Origin: Candidatus Planktophila dulcis
Lineage (GTDB): Bacteria > Actinomycetota > Actinomycetes > Nanopelagicales > Nanopelagicaceae
Length of the DNA stretch: 64,000 bases
NCBI RefSeq assembly: GCF_002288225.1
Contig: NZ_CP016777.1
Span: 868,001 to 932,000 of the forward strand
Direction of reading: 5' to 3'
Shown here: one piece after another, positions 1 to 10,370 of the stretch
How positions within the stretch are numbered: position 1 is the first letter of the stretch
How the letters are laid out: the number at the start of each line of letters is the position of its first letter
Position numbers and translations under genes: made by a program
Notes under the pieces: generated by a model
The model's input: only the letters and a program-made list of their open reading frames with translations
What the model was told of the DNA's origin: nothing
Databases searched by the model: none

Positions 1-26
1 TAAGTGAAATTGAGGCTGGAATACGC

Positions 27-914
27 CTATTTCTCCGTTAATTCTCGGGCCTGATCGCAATCTTTCTTCATCTGCTCAAGAAGTGGTTCAAGACCATCGA
101 ATTTCAGAGTCGGACGTAAATACCAACCAAATTCAATCGATGCGTTCTTGTCATAGAGCTCAAGACCTTCTTGATCGAGTGCATACGCCTCAACTTGACG
201 ACCACGAGCACCTTCAAATGTTGGATTCGTACCAATTGAAATTGCAGCTGGCCAGAAATTAATGCCAACCGTCAACCAACCTGCATACACGCCATCTGCT
301 GGAATTGTCTGCCCATCAATATTTCCTAGGTTTGCAGTGGGATATCCAATTTCACGCCCACGCTTTTCACCATGAACAACTACTCCATCAAGGCGATGGG
401 GGCGAGATAAAAGCTCACGCGCCTTCTCAACATTTCCTTCAATCACCAGTTTGCGAATACGTGAAGATGAGATGACTTCAGTATCTGCCTTAAGTTCCTG
501 CACATCAACTGTGAAGTTGTGTGTGAGTCCAGATTTGATCAAGGTATCAACGCTTCCAGCAGCTTTATGTCCGTAGGTGAAGTTCTTTCCCACAATCACG
601 GTGCTTGCATGAAGCTGATTGACCAACACAGTCTCTACGAAATCCTCCGGTGACATCGCAGCAAACTTCTCATTGAACTTCATGACAGCTACTTGATCTG
701 CGTGATGAATCTTGAGTAACTCAACGCGATCTGCCAAGGTGGTAAGCATTGTGGGCGCTTTATCGGGTGCAAAGACAGTTGTTGGATGAGGATCAAAGGT
801 AAGTGCCACAATCGAACGTCCATCAGCAATCTCTTTGGCGTGATTGAGCAGAAGTTGATGGCCCTTATGGACGCCATCAAAGACGCCTATGACTACGACG
901 CTGCTCTGGCTCAT
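27..914 (-). CDS. ribF: Bifunctional riboflavin kinase / FAD synthetase RibF
   Basis: Converts riboflavin to FMN and FMN to FAD in the cytoplasm. The N-terminal nucleotidyltransferase domain carries GVFDGVHKGH at residues 10-19 (the HxGH signature is H16-H19). The C-terminal flavokinase domain (about residue 170 on) carries the YPTANLG motif. At 295 aa it is slightly shorter than usual because the N-terminal lead-in before GVFDG is brief. No upstream in-frame ATG, GTG or TTG exists before the stop codon 21 nt upstream, so this start is forced. It is the last gene of the rimP-to-ribF cluster, 18 nt after truB, a common actinobacterial arrangement. Confidence 0.96.
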   Translation of the reverse strand: MSQSSVVVIGVFDGVHKGHQLLLNHAKEIADGRSIVALTFDPHPTTVFAPDKAPTMLTTLADRVELLKIHHADQVAVMKFNEKFAAMSPEDFVETVLVNQLHASTVIVGKNFTYGHKAAGSVDTLIKSGLTHNFTVDVQELKADTEVISSSRIRKLVIEGNVEKARELLSRPHRLDGVVVHGEKRGREIGYPTANLGNIDGQTIPADGVYAGWLTVGINFWPAAISIGTNPTFEGARGRQVEAYALDQEGLELYDKNASIEFGWYLRPTLKFDGLEPLLEQMKKDCDQARELTEK

Positions 915-932
915 ACTCGAATCTTGCCTTAC

Positions 933-1808
933 CTAGTTCGCCGCTGCAAAGACAGCAATCGGCTTAGCCTTGCCGCCTTCATCTTTCAGAAGTGCAATCA
1001 GATGATTATCCGGAGACATTGCAGCGTTAATGACTGTATTTCCATTTTCAGATAGTGGGCGACCAAATGAGAGTTCTTTGACTTCATCAACTGATAGCTC
1101 ACGGGGCGTGAAAGTCACACGAGCAACATCGGAAAGGCCCAGCGCCGTGAATTTCTGCGCTTTCAGATCTTCAAAGCTCACAGCATCTTTCTCGCTAAAG
1201 CCAGCAACGCGCGTGCGGCGCAGAGCGCTGAGGTGTCCCCCAACGCCAAGACCATCACCTAAGTCGCGAGCAATGGCGCGAATAAATGTGCCGGCAGAAC
1301 ATGTAACTCCGATATCTACTTCAGTAGTTGCAGCAAGGTGGCGAATAGCAAGAATATCGAGTTGAGAAATAGTCACACTGCGAGCTTCGAGTTCAAATGT
1401 CTCACCTGCTCGAACGCGATCATATGCACGCTCTCCCCCGACTTTAACGGCAGAGACTGATGAAGGGCGTTGTGCAATCGTTCCAATCATCGCTTTAAGA
1501 ATCTTTTCAATATCGGCATCTACAACCTTTGAGGCATCGGTACTGGTAAGTACTTCGCCCTCTTTATCATCTGTGACAGTAGATGCGCCAAGAACAATGG
1601 TTGCAACATAGGACTTGTCACCATCGGTGATGTATTGCAAAAGACGAGTTCCATTACCGAATCCCAGTACAAGAATGCCTGTGGCCATTGGATCAAGAGT
1701 GCCCGCGTGACCTACTTTGCGTGTGCCCAATGCTTTGCGTCCCACCGCAACAACATCGTGGCTCGTCATTCCGCCCGCTTTATCGACAACAAGGAAGCCA
1801 TCAACCAT
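933..1808 (-). CDS. truB: tRNA pseudouridine-55 synthase TruB
   Basis: Makes pseudouridine 55 in the T-loop of tRNAs. The catalytic motif GHAGTLDP is at residues 34-40, with the nucleophile D39. An SxGTFIRA-type motif (SAGTFIRAIARDLG) follows near residue 170, and the C-terminus resembles the PUA-like TruB tail. Length 291 aa is normal. It sits between rbfA (10 nt gap) and ribF (18 nt gap) on the same strand, so it is probably read from the long infB mRNA. There is no strong Shine-Dalgarno sequence, which suits translation coupled to rbfA. Confidence 0.96.
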   Translation of the reverse strand: MVDGFLVVDKAGGMTSHDVVAVGRKALGTRKVGHAGTLDPMATGILVLGFGNGTRLLQYITDGDKSYVATIVLGASTVTDDKEGEVLTSTDASKVVDADIEKILKAMIGTIAQRPSSVSAVKVGGERAYDRVRAGETFELEARSVTISQLDILAIRHLAATTEVDIGVTCSAGTFIRAIARDLGDGLGVGGHLSALRRTRVAGFSEKDAVSFEDLKAQKFTALGLSDVARVTFTPRELSVDEVKELSFGRPLSENGNTVINAAMSPDNHLIALLKDEGGKAKPIAVFAAAN

Positions 1809-1818
1809 GAGAAATTAC

Positions 1819-2250
1819 TTACTCTTCGATTTTAATACGTGGGACCTTATAAGCATCTTCAACAACTGGCTTTGCATTCTCGCGCGCCTTTGCAACCTCT
1901 GCATCGAGTTGGTGAACTCGCTCAAGGAGAGTGTCTAGTGCTTTGGCAGATTCTGGAAGACCATCAAGGATAAATTCAAGAGAAGGCGTAATGCGAGTTC
2001 CCAAATCTTTGCCCACAGCGCTACGAATAACACCTTTAGCTGACTCAAGTGCTGCTGCAGTTGCAGCACGCTCTTCTTCGTTACCGAGAACGGTATAGAA
2101 GATAGAGGCGTTCTGGAGATCTCCAGTCACACGCGCATCGGTAACAGTGACAAAGCCAAGACGCGGATCTTTAATCTTTGTCTCAAGCAGCTGTGCCACT
2201 ACTACCTTGATGCGGTCTGCAACCTTGTGGCTGCGATGTGAATTTCCCAT
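1819..2250 (-). CDS. rbfA: 30S ribosome-binding factor RbfA
   Basis: A cold-shock-linked 30S maturation factor with a type II KH-like fold. It is recognised from the N-terminal start (RSHKVADRIKVVVAQLLETKIKDPRLGFVTVTD) and from its place directly after infB. It is 143 aa, with the basic N-terminus and acidic/charged C-terminal tail usual in the family. The gap from the infB stop codon is only 2 nt, implying translational coupling. Confidence 0.95.
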   Translation of the reverse strand: MGNSHRSHKVADRIKVVVAQLLETKIKDPRLGFVTVTDARVTGDLQNASIFYTVLGNEEERAATAAALESAKGVIRSAVGKDLGTRITPSLEFILDGLPESAKALDTLLERVHQLDAEVAKARENAKPVVEDAYKVPRIKIEE

Positions 2251-2252
2251 TG

Positions 2253-4958
2253 TTAAGCGCGCTTCTTCTCACGCATCTCGAAGACCTGAATGATGTCTCC
2301 AACCTGAAGGTCTGCACCCTTACCGACGCCGATACCGCACTCAAAGCCTTCTTTGACTTCAGTGGCGTCATCCTTAAATCGCTTGAGAGATTCGATTGTG
2401 ACCTCTTCTGCAATGACTGCTCCATCACGCATAACGCGTGCCTTTGCATTACGTCGAATGATTCCTTCGGTAACGATGGAACCGGCAATGGTTCCAACCT
2501 TAGAAGATTTGAAGAGATCGCGAACTTCTGCGCTACCCAATACAACTTCTTCGTATTCTGGCTTGAGCAGACCCTTAAGGGAGAGCTCAATCTCCTCGAT
2601 AGCGTTATAGATAACAGAGTAGAAGCGAACTTCAACACCTTCTTGATCAGCGAAGATTGCTGTCTGTGGTTCAGGCTTAACGTTAAAGCCGATCACAACT
2701 GCAGTAGATGCTGATGCAAGAGTGATATCGCTCTTGGTAATTGCGCCTACGCCGCGGTGGATAACACGAAGATCAACTTCTGCTCCAACATCGAGTTGCA
2801 TAAGTGCATCTTCGAGGGCTTCCACAGAACCTGAAACGTCACCCTTGAGGATGAGGTTAAGAGTTGAGACCTTGGACTGCTCCATAAAGTCTTCAAGTGA
2901 AACCTTCTTACGAGCCTTAGCAAGCTGAGCATTACGTTCTGCTGCCTGACGCTTCTCAGCGATCTGACGTGCGGTGCGGTCATCTTCTGCAACGAGGAAC
3001 GTGTCTCCAGCGTTTGGAACAGAGGTGAATCCGAGAACCTGCACAGGACGTGATGGACCTGCAACATCAACATTTTCACCGTGTTCATCGAGCATCGCAC
3101 GAACGCGACCAAATGAACCACCGGCGACAATTGCATCTCCGACCTTCAAAGTTCCGCGTTGAACAAGAACTGTTGCAACAGGGCCACGACCACGATCGAG
3201 GTGAGCTTCAATAGCAACACCACGAGCATCATCGGCAGCGATTGCGCGAAGATCAATTGCAGCATCTGCTGTGAGGAGAATGGATTCGATAAGTGCATCG
3301 ACTCCTTCGCCCTTCTTTGCAGAGACGTTTACGAAGATTGTGTCTCCGCCGTACTCTTCTGCGATCAAGTTGTATTCGGTCAATTGCTGGCGGACCTTAT
3401 CTGGGTTCGCCCCTTCCTTATCAATCTTGTTGACTGCAACAACGATTGGAACATCAGCTGCTTGAGCGTGGTTAAGCGCTTCAATTGTCTGAGGCATGAT
3501 GCCGTCATCTGCTGCAACAACGAGCACAGCAATATCTGTGACCTTTGCACCGCGAGCACGCATCGCCGTAAAGGCTTCGTGGCCCGGTGTATCGATAAAG
3601 GTGATTGCGCGGTTAACGCCATCATGATCATGGTGAATTTGGTAAGCACCGATGTGCTGAGTAATTCCACCCGCTTCGCCCTTAATGACTTCAGTCTTAC
3701 GAATTGCATCAAGAAGAGATGTCTTACCGTGATCAACGTGACCCATGACAGTTACTACTGGTGGGCGCGCAACGAGATCATCAGGGTTCATATCTTCTAG
3801 CTCTTGAGCCAGATCGATATCGAAGTCCTGCAAGAGCTCACGATCTTCATCTTCAGGAGAGACAATCTCGATCTGATACTTAAGCTGTGCTCCTAGAATT
3901 TCAAATGTATCTGCATCCACAGATTGTGTTGCAGTAACCATTTCACCAAGGTGGAATAGCGCTGAAACTAACGCTGCTGGATCTGCGCCAATCTTCTCGG
4001 CGAAGTCTGCAAGCGATGATCCACGACGCATACGAATCTTTGTCTTGCCATCGCCGTGAGGAATAACTGCGCCACCAAGTTGTGGTGCCTGCATATTGTC
4101 GAACTCTTCGCGCAGCGCCTTACGAGACTTCTGCTTACGCTTTGAAGATTTACTTGCATTCTTTCCAAACGCTCCTGCAGTACCGCCACGACCTGGACCG
4201 CGATTAGGACCGCCGCCGCCTGGACGTTGTGGACCACCTGCTGCACCACCTGGTGCACCACCAGTTGCACCTTGTGAACGATATGGACCTGATGATGTTG
4301 GTGCTCCACCTGTTCGTGGTGGGTAATTACCTGTTCCTGTTCCAGCACCTGCAGGACGCGCTGCACCTGGACGCGCTGCAAAACCTGGACGCACAGAACC
4401 TGGACGCGCTCCTGCCATTCCTGGACGAGGTGCTCCCGTTCCTTGTGGTCGTTGTGGTGGGCGAGGAACTGCGCCACCTGTTGAGAAAGGATTATTTCCA
4501 GGACGTGGTGGGCGCGGAACCGCACTGCCTGTTGAGAAAGGATTATTTCCTGGACGAGGCGCCGCTGGAGTTGTTGGTGTTGTTGGTGCAGGAGTTGCAG
4601 CTGCTTCACTTGCTGCAGCCTTCGCCTCTTCATGTGCAACCTTTTCAGCATCGCGTGATGCCTTCAGCGCTGCAAGATCGACACCAAGTTCGGCGGCAAG
4701 TTCTGCAGCTAACTCTGGGTTTACTTCGGCAGTCTTCTTTGAGGCAGCGGTCTTCTTTGCAGCTGCCTTCTTAACTGGCTTCGCATCGGAAACTGGCTTT
4801 GCATCTGGATAGAGCGCAACTAACTTGCGGACTACAGGTGCTTCAACAGTTGATGAAGCTGATCGGACGAATTCGCCCATTTCTTGGAGCTTTGCAAGGA
4901 CTTCCTTGCTCTCCATACCGAGTTGTTTTGCCAACTCATGTACGCGGACCTTTGACAC
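2253..4958 (-). CDS. infB: Translation initiation factor IF-2
   Basis: The GTPase that delivers initiator tRNA to the 30S subunit. Start is GTG with a good AGGAG upstream; the overlapping ATG 2 nt upstream is out of frame. Residues 1-55 are the IF2_N helical domain. Residues 55-120 are Lys/Ala/Glu-rich. Residues 120-265 form a Pro/Gly/Arg-rich linker with [10 protein letters not shown] repeated at 135-144 and 152-161. The G domain starts near 398, with G1 GHVDHGKT 406-413, DTPGH 456-460 and NKID 510-513, followed by domains II-IV. At 901 aa it is an actinobacterial-length IF-2. No ylxR gene lies between it and nusA. Confidence 0.98.
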   Translation of the reverse strand: MSKVRVHELAKQLGMESKEVLAKLQEMGEFVRSASSTVEAPVVRKLVALYPDAKPVSDAKPVKKAAAKKTAASKKTAEVNPELAAELAAELGVDLAALKASRDAEKVAHEEAKAAASEAAATPAPTTPTTPAAPRPGNNPFSTGSAVPRPPRPGNNPFSTGGAVPRPPQRPQGTGAPRPGMAGARPGSVRPGFAARPGAARPAGAGTGTGNYPPRTGGAPTSSGPYRSQGATGGAPGGAAGGPQRPGGGGPNRGPGRGGTAGAFGKNASKSSKRKQKSRKALREEFDNMQAPQLGGAVIPHGDGKTKIRMRRGSSLADFAEKIGADPAALVSALFHLGEMVTATQSVDADTFEILGAQLKYQIEIVSPEDEDRELLQDFDIDLAQELEDMNPDDLVARPPVVTVMGHVDHGKTSLLDAIRKTEVIKGEAGGITQHIGAYQIHHDHDGVNRAITFIDTPGHEAFTAMRARGAKVTDIAVLVVAADDGIMPQTIEALNHAQAADVPIVVAVNKIDKEGANPDKVRQQLTEYNLIAEEYGGDTIFVNVSAKKGEGVDALIESILLTADAAIDLRAIAADDARGVAIEAHLDRGRGPVATVLVQRGTLKVGDAIVAGGSFGRVRAMLDEHGENVDVAGPSRPVQVLGFTSVPNAGDTFLVAEDDRTARQIAEKRQAAERNAQLAKARKKVSLEDFMEQSKVSTLNLILKGDVSGSVEALEDALMQLDVGAEVDLRVIHRGVGAITKSDITLASASTAVVIGFNVKPEPQTAIFADQEGVEVRFYSVIYNAIEEIELSLKGLLKPEYEEVVLGSAEVRDLFKSSKVGTIAGSIVTEGIIRRNAKARVMRDGAVIAEEVTIESLKRFKDDATEVKEGFECGIGVGKGADLQVGDIIQVFEMREKKRA

Positions 4959-5148
4959 ATTTCTCCTGTCTTGGCCCGCATAAATACTTGTGGGATGCGA
5001 GCCCTAGTTGTTCGACCTCATGATGTAAACGAGCTCATTTGAGTTTCATATCTTTCGCATCCATTTCGTTAATAACGCGGCGCTTGCGTGCCTGCGTAAT
5101 GTGCCTAGTCTAGCGAATCAGGGTGGAATTCCCTATTTCATGCGGGGG
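4959..5148 (-). promoter_or_regulatory. 190-base nusA-infB spacer with possible infB promoter
   Basis: In many bacteria this spot holds ylxR, but no open frame with its Cys-rich CVGCR-type motif is visible in any minus-strand frame. A TAGACT hexamer at 5107-5112 (minus strand) resembles other -10 elements in this window, and would give infB a leader of about 140 nt. No convincing -35 is present (TAGGGA at the expected spacing). One frame is open over about 20 codons with a basic sequence (QARKRRVINEMDAKDMKLK), but it has no proper upstream start codon. Confidence 0.3.
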
Positions 5149-6126
5149 TTATGCCGTTGGTAGCGGGGTATCAGGATGGATATCGATACGCCAGCCTGTA
5201 AGGCGAGCTGCAAGACGAGCATTCTGCCCATCTTTACCGATAGCTAATGAGAGTTGGTAATCAGGGACAATTACCTTTGCTGAGCGCGATAGTTCATCAA
5301 CGATTGTCACGCTACTGACTTTGGCCGGAGCCAGAGCATGTGCAACATATTTGGCTGGATCTTCATCGTAATCGACGATGTCAATCTTCTCTCCATTGAG
5401 TTCATCCATCACAGCGCGAGAGCGTGCACCGAGTGGTCCAATGAGAGAACCCTTGGGTGAAACACCAGCACGATGTGATTTCACAGCAATCTTCGTGCGA
5501 TGGCCAGCCTCTCGTGAGACGCCCATAATTTCAACAATTCCATCTTTAACTTCAGGAACTTCCAGAGCAAAGAGTTGCTTCACAAGGCCCGGGTGGCTGC
5601 GAGATAACATAATCTCTGGACCTTTTAACCCTTGCTTTACTTCAACAACGAAACATTTAATGCGTTCACCGTGTGTATAGACCTCACCTGGAACTTGTTC
5701 TTGAGGCGGAATCTTTCCTTCAATACGACCAAGGTTGACGTGAATCATCTTTGGATCGCGACCTTGCTGAATAATTCCTGAAATCACATCTCCAACAGAT
5801 GCCGTGAACTCACCAACGATTTCAGCATCATTAGTAGCACGCATCTGCGTCTTGATGGTTTGGCGCGCAGTCGATGTTGCCATGCGGTCAAAACCTTCAA
5901 CTTCAAGAACATCTTCACTCACACGCTCGCCTAGTTCATTAAAGGTCGGAACATAGATTGCAATATCGCCTGTCTCACGATCGAGTTGAACGCGCGCATA
6001 ACGATTAGCTTCAGGAGTCTCTGCATAAGAGGTCAGAATCGCTGCTTCAATCATTTGAATCAACTGTTCAAGGGGCATGCCCTTTGCATCGGTCAGAAGT
6101 ACCAGTGCTGGAATATCGACGCCCAT
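5149..6126 (-). CDS. nusA: Transcription termination/antitermination factor NusA
   Basis: Binds RNA polymerase and nascent RNA to control pausing and termination. The 325-aa protein has the N-terminal polymerase-binding domain (about 1-105), an S1 domain with [17 protein letters not shown] near 165-185, and two KH domains (about 210-325, including [22 protein letters not shown]). It lacks the C-terminal acidic repeats of E. coli NusA, as expected for Actinobacteria. Its ATG overlaps the rimP stop by one base (TAATG), implying coupling. Confidence 0.97.
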   Translation of the reverse strand: MGVDIPALVLLTDAKGMPLEQLIQMIEAAILTSYAETPEANRYARVQLDRETGDIAIYVPTFNELGERVSEDVLEVEGFDRMATSTARQTIKTQMRATNDAEIVGEFTASVGDVISGIIQQGRDPKMIHVNLGRIEGKIPPQEQVPGEVYTHGERIKCFVVEVKQGLKGPEIMLSRSHPGLVKQLFALEVPEVKDGIVEIMGVSREAGHRTKIAVKSHRAGVSPKGSLIGPLGARSRAVMDELNGEKIDIVDYDEDPAKYVAHALAPAKVSSVTIVDELSRSAKVIVPDYQLSLAIGKDGQNARLAARLTGWRIDIHPDTPLPTA

Positions 6127-6602
6127 TACTTGTCGCCTTCTTTGCGATTAAATTCAATTTCAACTTGTGCGCGCTTAATATCGGCCAAAGAGATAACTAC
6201 TTCTTTCACATCCTTCTTCTCAGTCACAGATAGAGTCAGGTCGCTATCGGTATTGGAAAGAATTCGACCTGTGATGACAACGCCATCGGTCTTGGTCACC
6301 TTAAGAAGACGGTCAACATTCTTAGCAAAGTGGCGAGGAATTGTGAGCGGGCGATCGATTCCAGGAGATGTCACTTCCAGGGTAAATGGAGTCTCCCCCA
6401 TAAAAGTTGCCTCATCGAGAAGTTCTGAGACGAGCTTTGAAGCCACGGTAACTTGATCAAGATTAAGTGCGCTCTCGCCATCGACGATGACTGTGACGAT
6501 GCGGTGCTGTCCTGGAGAAACAAGATTGACATCTTCAAGAAAATATCCAGCTTTCTGTAGCGCTGGAGTGATGTATTCAGAAATCTGGTCTTTAAGTGCC
6601 AT
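6126..6602 (-). CDS. rimP: Ribosome maturation factor RimP
   Basis: Assists 30S subunit maturation. The 158-aa protein has the two RimP domains: an N-terminal alpha/beta domain with VSPGQHRIVTVIVDGE and SPGIDRPL, and a C-terminal SH3-like barrel. It is the first gene of the rimP-nusA-infB-rbfA-truB-ribF cluster, following a 61-base gap (6603-6663) after the TSUP gene. That gap holds an A-rich tract but no promoter I could pin down. An AGGA lies about 11 nt before the ATG. Confidence 0.94.
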   Translation of the reverse strand: MALKDQISEYITPALQKAGYFLEDVNLVSPGQHRIVTVIVDGESALNLDQVTVASKLVSELLDEATFMGETPFTLEVTSPGIDRPLTIPRHFAKNVDRLLKVTKTDGVVITGRILSNTDSDLTLSVTEKKDVKEVVISLADIKRAQVEIEFNRKEGDK

Positions 6603-6663
6603 CTTCGTGCCGTCCTATTCGATTGTTATTCAATTGTTTTTTTGGTGCCGTGCAGAGACAAAT

Positions 6664-7443
6664 TTACTCTAAATAGAGCGAGTATCCAAGTCGCAGAATG
6701 AGAAGGCCTGTAACAATCAGATAGAAGATTCGGATAAAGGATGAGCCCTTCTTAATCGCCATATGCGAACCCATATATCCACCTGCAAGATTTGCCACTG
6801 CAAGAACAAGCCCAAGCTTCCACATCACACCAATGGTCAGTCCAACAACGATGATGGAAGCTAGATTCGTTGTTGCATTAACGACCTTTGCAATTGCCGA
6901 TGCGCCCACGAAGGCAAAGCCCATGAGCGCAACCAGGGCAATCATCAAGATTGTTCCTGTGCCAGGCCCGATAAGTCCGTCATAGAAGCCGATGATGAAA
7001 GCAGCAACGGATCCAATAACCATTAACTTCTGTGGCGAATGCTTTTCGACATGCTCTTTCCCAAGTTCAGGCTTCACAAGCGTATAGAAAAAGATTGCAA
7101 TCATGACGAAAAATATTGAGCTCTTATAACTTCCAGCAGATATTCGAGATGCCAAGTGCGCGCCGATACCTGAGCCGATAAAGGCTGGGATGACCATCGC
7201 AATGAGTAACTTGGGATCTGTCTTGATAAATTTACGGTACTGAATGGCCGCAGTAGTTGTTCCAAAGAAGGCGGCAGTCTTGGAGGTTGCAACAACTTCT
7301 ACAGGGTTACGGTCTGGGAATGAGAGCAACATCGCAGGGGTCTGAATCAGCCCTCCCCCGCCAGCAATGGCATCGATAAAGCCAGATGCAAACATCGCAA
7401 CGCCAAGCAGTATGAGATTTAGTGCAGTGAGATTTTCAAGCAT
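6664..7443 (-). CDS. TSUP-family (TauE/SafE) membrane permease
   Basis: A 259-aa membrane protein with about eight hydrophobic segments in the two-fold TauE/SafE pattern. The first half carries SGFIDAIAGGGGLIQTPAML (residues 20-39) and the second carries FIIGFYDGLIGPGTGT, the paired glycine-rich motifs of the family. Members move sulfite, sulfoacetate, sulfonates or other small anions; the substrate here cannot be told from sequence. The start overlaps the proS stop by one base. Homologous actinobacterial clusters normally lack it at this position, so it looks like an accessory insertion between proS and rimP. Confidence 0.88.
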   Translation of the reverse strand: MLENLTALNLILLGVAMFASGFIDAIAGGGGLIQTPAMLLSFPDRNPVEVVATSKTAAFFGTTTAAIQYRKFIKTDPKLLIAMVIPAFIGSGIGAHLASRISAGSYKSSIFFVMIAIFFYTLVKPELGKEHVEKHSPQKLMVIGSVAAFIIGFYDGLIGPGTGTILMIALVALMGFAFVGASAIAKVVNATTNLASIIVVGLTIGVMWKLGLVLAVANLAGGYMGSHMAIKKGSSFIRIFYLIVTGLLILRLGYSLYLE

Positions 7444-9176
7444 TAGCTCAATGTAGGAAGCAGGCCAGCGATGAAATCAACTGCTGATGCAACTGCAACT
7501 TCAGATTTATCCCCGCTCCTGCGAACACGGATTTCAACATTTCCTTGTTCCAGAGCCTTGCCCACAACGACAATCACAGGGATACCAATCAACTCAGCAT
7601 CTTTAAACTTAACTCCAGGGCTTGTGCCACGGCGATCATCGATCATCACGCTAATTCCGCGAGCTTCAAGATCTGCCGAAATCTTCTCTGCTGTTTCAAA
7701 GACTGCATCTTCTTTTCCAGTTGCAACAACGTGGACCTTGGCAGGTGCAACCTCAACAGGCCATGAAAGACCAATCTCGTCATAGCTCTGTTCAGCAATT
7801 GCTGCTACCGCGCGTGAAACACCGATTCCATAAGAGCCCATAGTGACAACCTGTGATTTGCCGTTTTGATCTAGAACTGTGAGGCCAAGTGCATCTGCAT
7901 ACTTGCGCCCTAGTTGGAAGATGTGGCCGATTTCGATAGCGCGATCAATAATTACTGGTGTTTCACACTTAGGGCATGCATCACCTTGTTTAATCTGTGC
8001 AGCTTCCACATAGTGATCGACAGTGAAATCGCGACCGCTGACAACATTGCGAGCATGCTTATCTTTAGCATTGGCACCTGTCACCCATGATGTTCCTGGT
8101 GCAATACGAGGATCTGCATAGACAGTGATGCCGTTCTTCTTCGCATCTTGTGGTCCGATGTACCCCTTCACAAGTCCTGTGAACTTTGCAAAATCTGCAT
8201 CCTCAAAAACGCTGATGTCATTAACGCCGGCAAGATTTGCCTGCAAGCGCTTGAGATCTACTTCGCGATCACCTGGAACGAGTACGGAGATAGGAGTTTT
8301 ATCTGCCATCAACATGACATTCTTAAGCGTCATTGACCCGTCATATCCCCCACCGAACTTTGCATTGAGTAATTCAACAAGGGTGTCGATAGTGGGCGTA
8401 TTAGGTGAATCAAAGACTTCAAGGGCTGCAACACCTGATGCATCACTTGCTGCAACAACTGTCGTCATCGCCTCAACATTTGCGGCATAGCCACACTTCT
8501 CACAGAGAACGTATGTATCTTCACCGGTCTCGCATGGCGCTAAGAATTCCTCCGATGCAGATCCACCCATCGCGCCAGAGACGGCGCTGACGATGTTGTA
8601 TTTCATACGAAGGCGATCAAATGTCTTGATATATGCCGCGCGGTGGCGCATATAGGACTCAACAAGGCCTTCATCGGTAAGGTCAAATGAGTAAGAATCC
8701 TTCATCACAAATTCACGGCCGCGGATAATTCCAGAACGTGGGCGCGCTTCATCGCGATACTTAGTCTGGATTTGATAGAGAGCAAGGGGTAAATCTTTAT
8801 AGGATGAATACTCACCCTTGACCATCAGGGTAAACATCTCTTCATGTGTCGGGCCTAGTAAGTAATCAGCACCCTTGCGATCTTGAAGGCGAAAGAGATC
8901 TGGGCCGTAATCATTCCAGCGACCTGTTACTTCGTATGCATCTTTAGGAAGTAGTGCTGGAAAGTGAACTTCTTGAAACCCAGCCTTATCCATCTCATCG
9001 CGAACAATGTTCTCAATGTTTCGAAGTGTGATGACTCCCAGTGGAAGCCATGAATAGACACCTGCGGCAATTCGGCGAATATATCCAGCGCGGACTAGAA
9101 GGCGATGGCTTGGAACTTCAGCATCTGCTGGGTCATCGCGCAACGTGCGCAAGAAAAGGGTGGACATTCGCAACAT
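7443..9176 (-). CDS. proS: Prolyl-tRNA synthetase (bacterial type)
   Basis: Class II synthetase that charges tRNA-Pro. Motif 1 is in the first 80 residues ([29 protein letters not shown]). Motif 2 is visible as [27 protein letters not shown]. The editing (INS) domain lies in the middle, and motif 3 is [17 protein letters not shown] near 450. An anticodon-binding domain ends the 577 aa. The chosen start [15 protein letters not shown] keeps the usual bacterial N-terminus; a second ATG lies three codons later. TAGGGT sits 7 nt before the ATG and may be a weak leaderless -10 element. Confidence 0.97.
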   Translation of the reverse strand: MLRMSTLFLRTLRDDPADAEVPSHRLLVRAGYIRRIAAGVYSWLPLGVITLRNIENIVRDEMDKAGFQEVHFPALLPKDAYEVTGRWNDYGPDLFRLQDRKGADYLLGPTHEEMFTLMVKGEYSSYKDLPLALYQIQTKYRDEARPRSGIIRGREFVMKDSYSFDLTDEGLVESYMRHRAAYIKTFDRLRMKYNIVSAVSGAMGGSASEEFLAPCETGEDTYVLCEKCGYAANVEAMTTVVAASDASGVAALEVFDSPNTPTIDTLVELLNAKFGGGYDGSMTLKNVMLMADKTPISVLVPGDREVDLKRLQANLAGVNDISVFEDADFAKFTGLVKGYIGPQDAKKNGITVYADPRIAPGTSWVTGANAKDKHARNVVSGRDFTVDHYVEAAQIKQGDACPKCETPVIIDRAIEIGHIFQLGRKYADALGLTVLDQNGKSQVVTMGSYGIGVSRAVAAIAEQSYDEIGLSWPVEVAPAKVHVVATGKEDAVFETAEKISADLEARGISVMIDDRRGTSPGVKFKDAELIGIPVIVVVGKALEQGNVEIRVRRSGDKSEVAVASAVDFIAGLLPTLS

Positions 9177-9197
9177 ATCGCGAACCCTACCCGACCT

Positions 9198-10349
9198 TTA
9201 GGAGGTTGTGACGGAAGGTACTCCTGATGCAACGCCTGCGGCTTCCATCTCTTCAGCAAGACGCATAGCTTCTTCAATTAAAGTTTCAACAATCTGAGCC
9301 TCTGGCACTGTCTTAATGACTTCACCCTTAACAAAGATTTGCCCCTTGCCATTTCCAGATGCAACACCAAGATCTGCCTCGCGTGCTTCACCGGGACCAT
9401 TCACAACACAACCCATGACAGCAACGCGAAGTGGAACAGTCATTCCCTGAAGTCCCGCCTGTACTTTCTCAGCCAGCGTGTAGACATCTACTTGTGCGCG
9501 ACCACATGAAGGACATGAAACGATCTCAAGTTTACGTTGACGCAAATTCAACGATTCAAGAATAGAAATACCAACCTTGACCTCTTCAACGGGAGGCGCT
9601 GATAGAGAAACACGAATAGTGTCGCCAATTCCTTCTGCTAGAAGGATTCCAAATGCTGTTGCAGATTTAATCGTTCCTTGAAAAATAGGGCCAGCTTCAG
9701 TCACACCAAGGTGCAACGGATAATCACACTTTGCCGCCAAGATGCGATAAGCATTAACCATAGTGACAGGATCGTGATGCTTGACAGAAATCTTAATATC
9801 GCCAAAACCATGTTCTTCAAAGAGGGATGCTTCCCAGAGCGCAGATTCAGCTAGCGCTTCAGGAGTTGCCTTTCCGTATTTTTTAAGAAGTCTTGGATCA
9901 AGTGAACCTGCATTAACGCCAATGCGAATAGGAATTCCAGCATCTCCTGCAGCCTTAGCAACTTCCTTGACCTTGTCATCAAATTGCTTAATGTTGCCTG
10001 GGTTCACACGTACTGCGGCGCACCCAGCATCAATAGCTGCAAAGATGTATTTAGGTTGAAAGTGAATATCTGCAATGACAGGAATCTGTGACTTCTTAGC
10101 AATCTGTGCGAGTGCATCTGCATCATCTTGTGATGGAACTGCAACGCGCACGATCTGGCAACCAGAGGCGGTAAGTTCTGCAATCTGCTGCAGCGTTGCA
10201 TTGACATCAGATGTCAGCGTTGTACACATCGACTGAACGCTGACCGGTGAATCAGAACCTACGCCAATAGATCCAACCTTGAGCTGTCGCGTCTTGCGAC
10301 GCGGATGCAAGGTAGGAGGTGGTGCGCTAGGAATTCCAAGATCAACCAT
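9198..10349 (-). CDS. ispG: 4-hydroxy-3-methylbut-2-enyl diphosphate synthase IspG (GcpE)
   Basis: Penultimate MEP-pathway step: converts ME-cPP to HMBPP with a [4Fe-4S] cluster. N-terminal TIM-barrel residues include [10 protein letters not shown]. The cluster-binding C-terminal part has [10 protein letters not shown] and [18 protein letters not shown], giving the expected Cys-x2-Cys plus distal Cys. It is 383 aa, normal. It lies 21 nt downstream of rseP with a -10-like hexamer 7 nt before its ATG, so it may also have its own leaderless transcript. It clusters with dxr, another MEP gene. Confidence 0.97.
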   Translation of the reverse strand: MVDLGIPSAPPPTLHPRRKTRQLKVGSIGVGSDSPVSVQSMCTTLTSDVNATLQQIAELTASGCQIVRVAVPSQDDADALAQIAKKSQIPVIADIHFQPKYIFAAIDAGCAAVRVNPGNIKQFDDKVKEVAKAAGDAGIPIRIGVNAGSLDPRLLKKYGKATPEALAESALWEASLFEEHGFGDIKISVKHHDPVTMVNAYRILAAKCDYPLHLGVTEAGPIFQGTIKSATAFGILLAEGIGDTIRVSLSAPPVEEVKVGISILESLNLRQRKLEIVSCPSCGRAQVDVYTLAEKVQAGLQGMTVPLRVAVMGCVVNGPGEAREADLGVASGNGKGQIFVKGEVIKTVPEAQIVETLIEEAMRLAEEMEAAGVASGVPSVTTS

Positions 10350-10356
10350 GACCCGT

Positions 10357-10362
10357 ATTCTG
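10357..10362 (-). promoter_or_regulatory. Candidate -10 for leaderless ispG mRNA
   Basis: Minus-strand CAGAAT ends 7 nt before the ispG ATG, and no Shine-Dalgarno lies in between. The context CAGAATACGGGTCATG closely resembles GAGAATACGGTCATG at the ilvB leader peptide. No clear -35 was found. Confidence 0.4.
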
Positions 10363-10370
10363 CCTTATCT

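Noticed and set aside
2238-3800. Long plus-strand open frames opposite infB (158 and 213 codons)
   Set aside because: They are antisense to a certain gene and give Cys/Asn-rich, family-free proteins; no ribosome-binding sites. Shadows of infB codon bias.
3968-4774. Long His/Gln/Val-rich and Leu/His-rich frames over the infB linker on both strands
   Set aside because: Low-complexity reading of the repetitive Pro/Gly/Ala codons of the IF-2 linker in other frames.
6603-6663. A-rich tract before rimP as a plus-strand terminator
   Set aside because: On the plus strand only a 4-bp ATTG/CAAT stem precedes the T run, and no plus-strand gene ends there.
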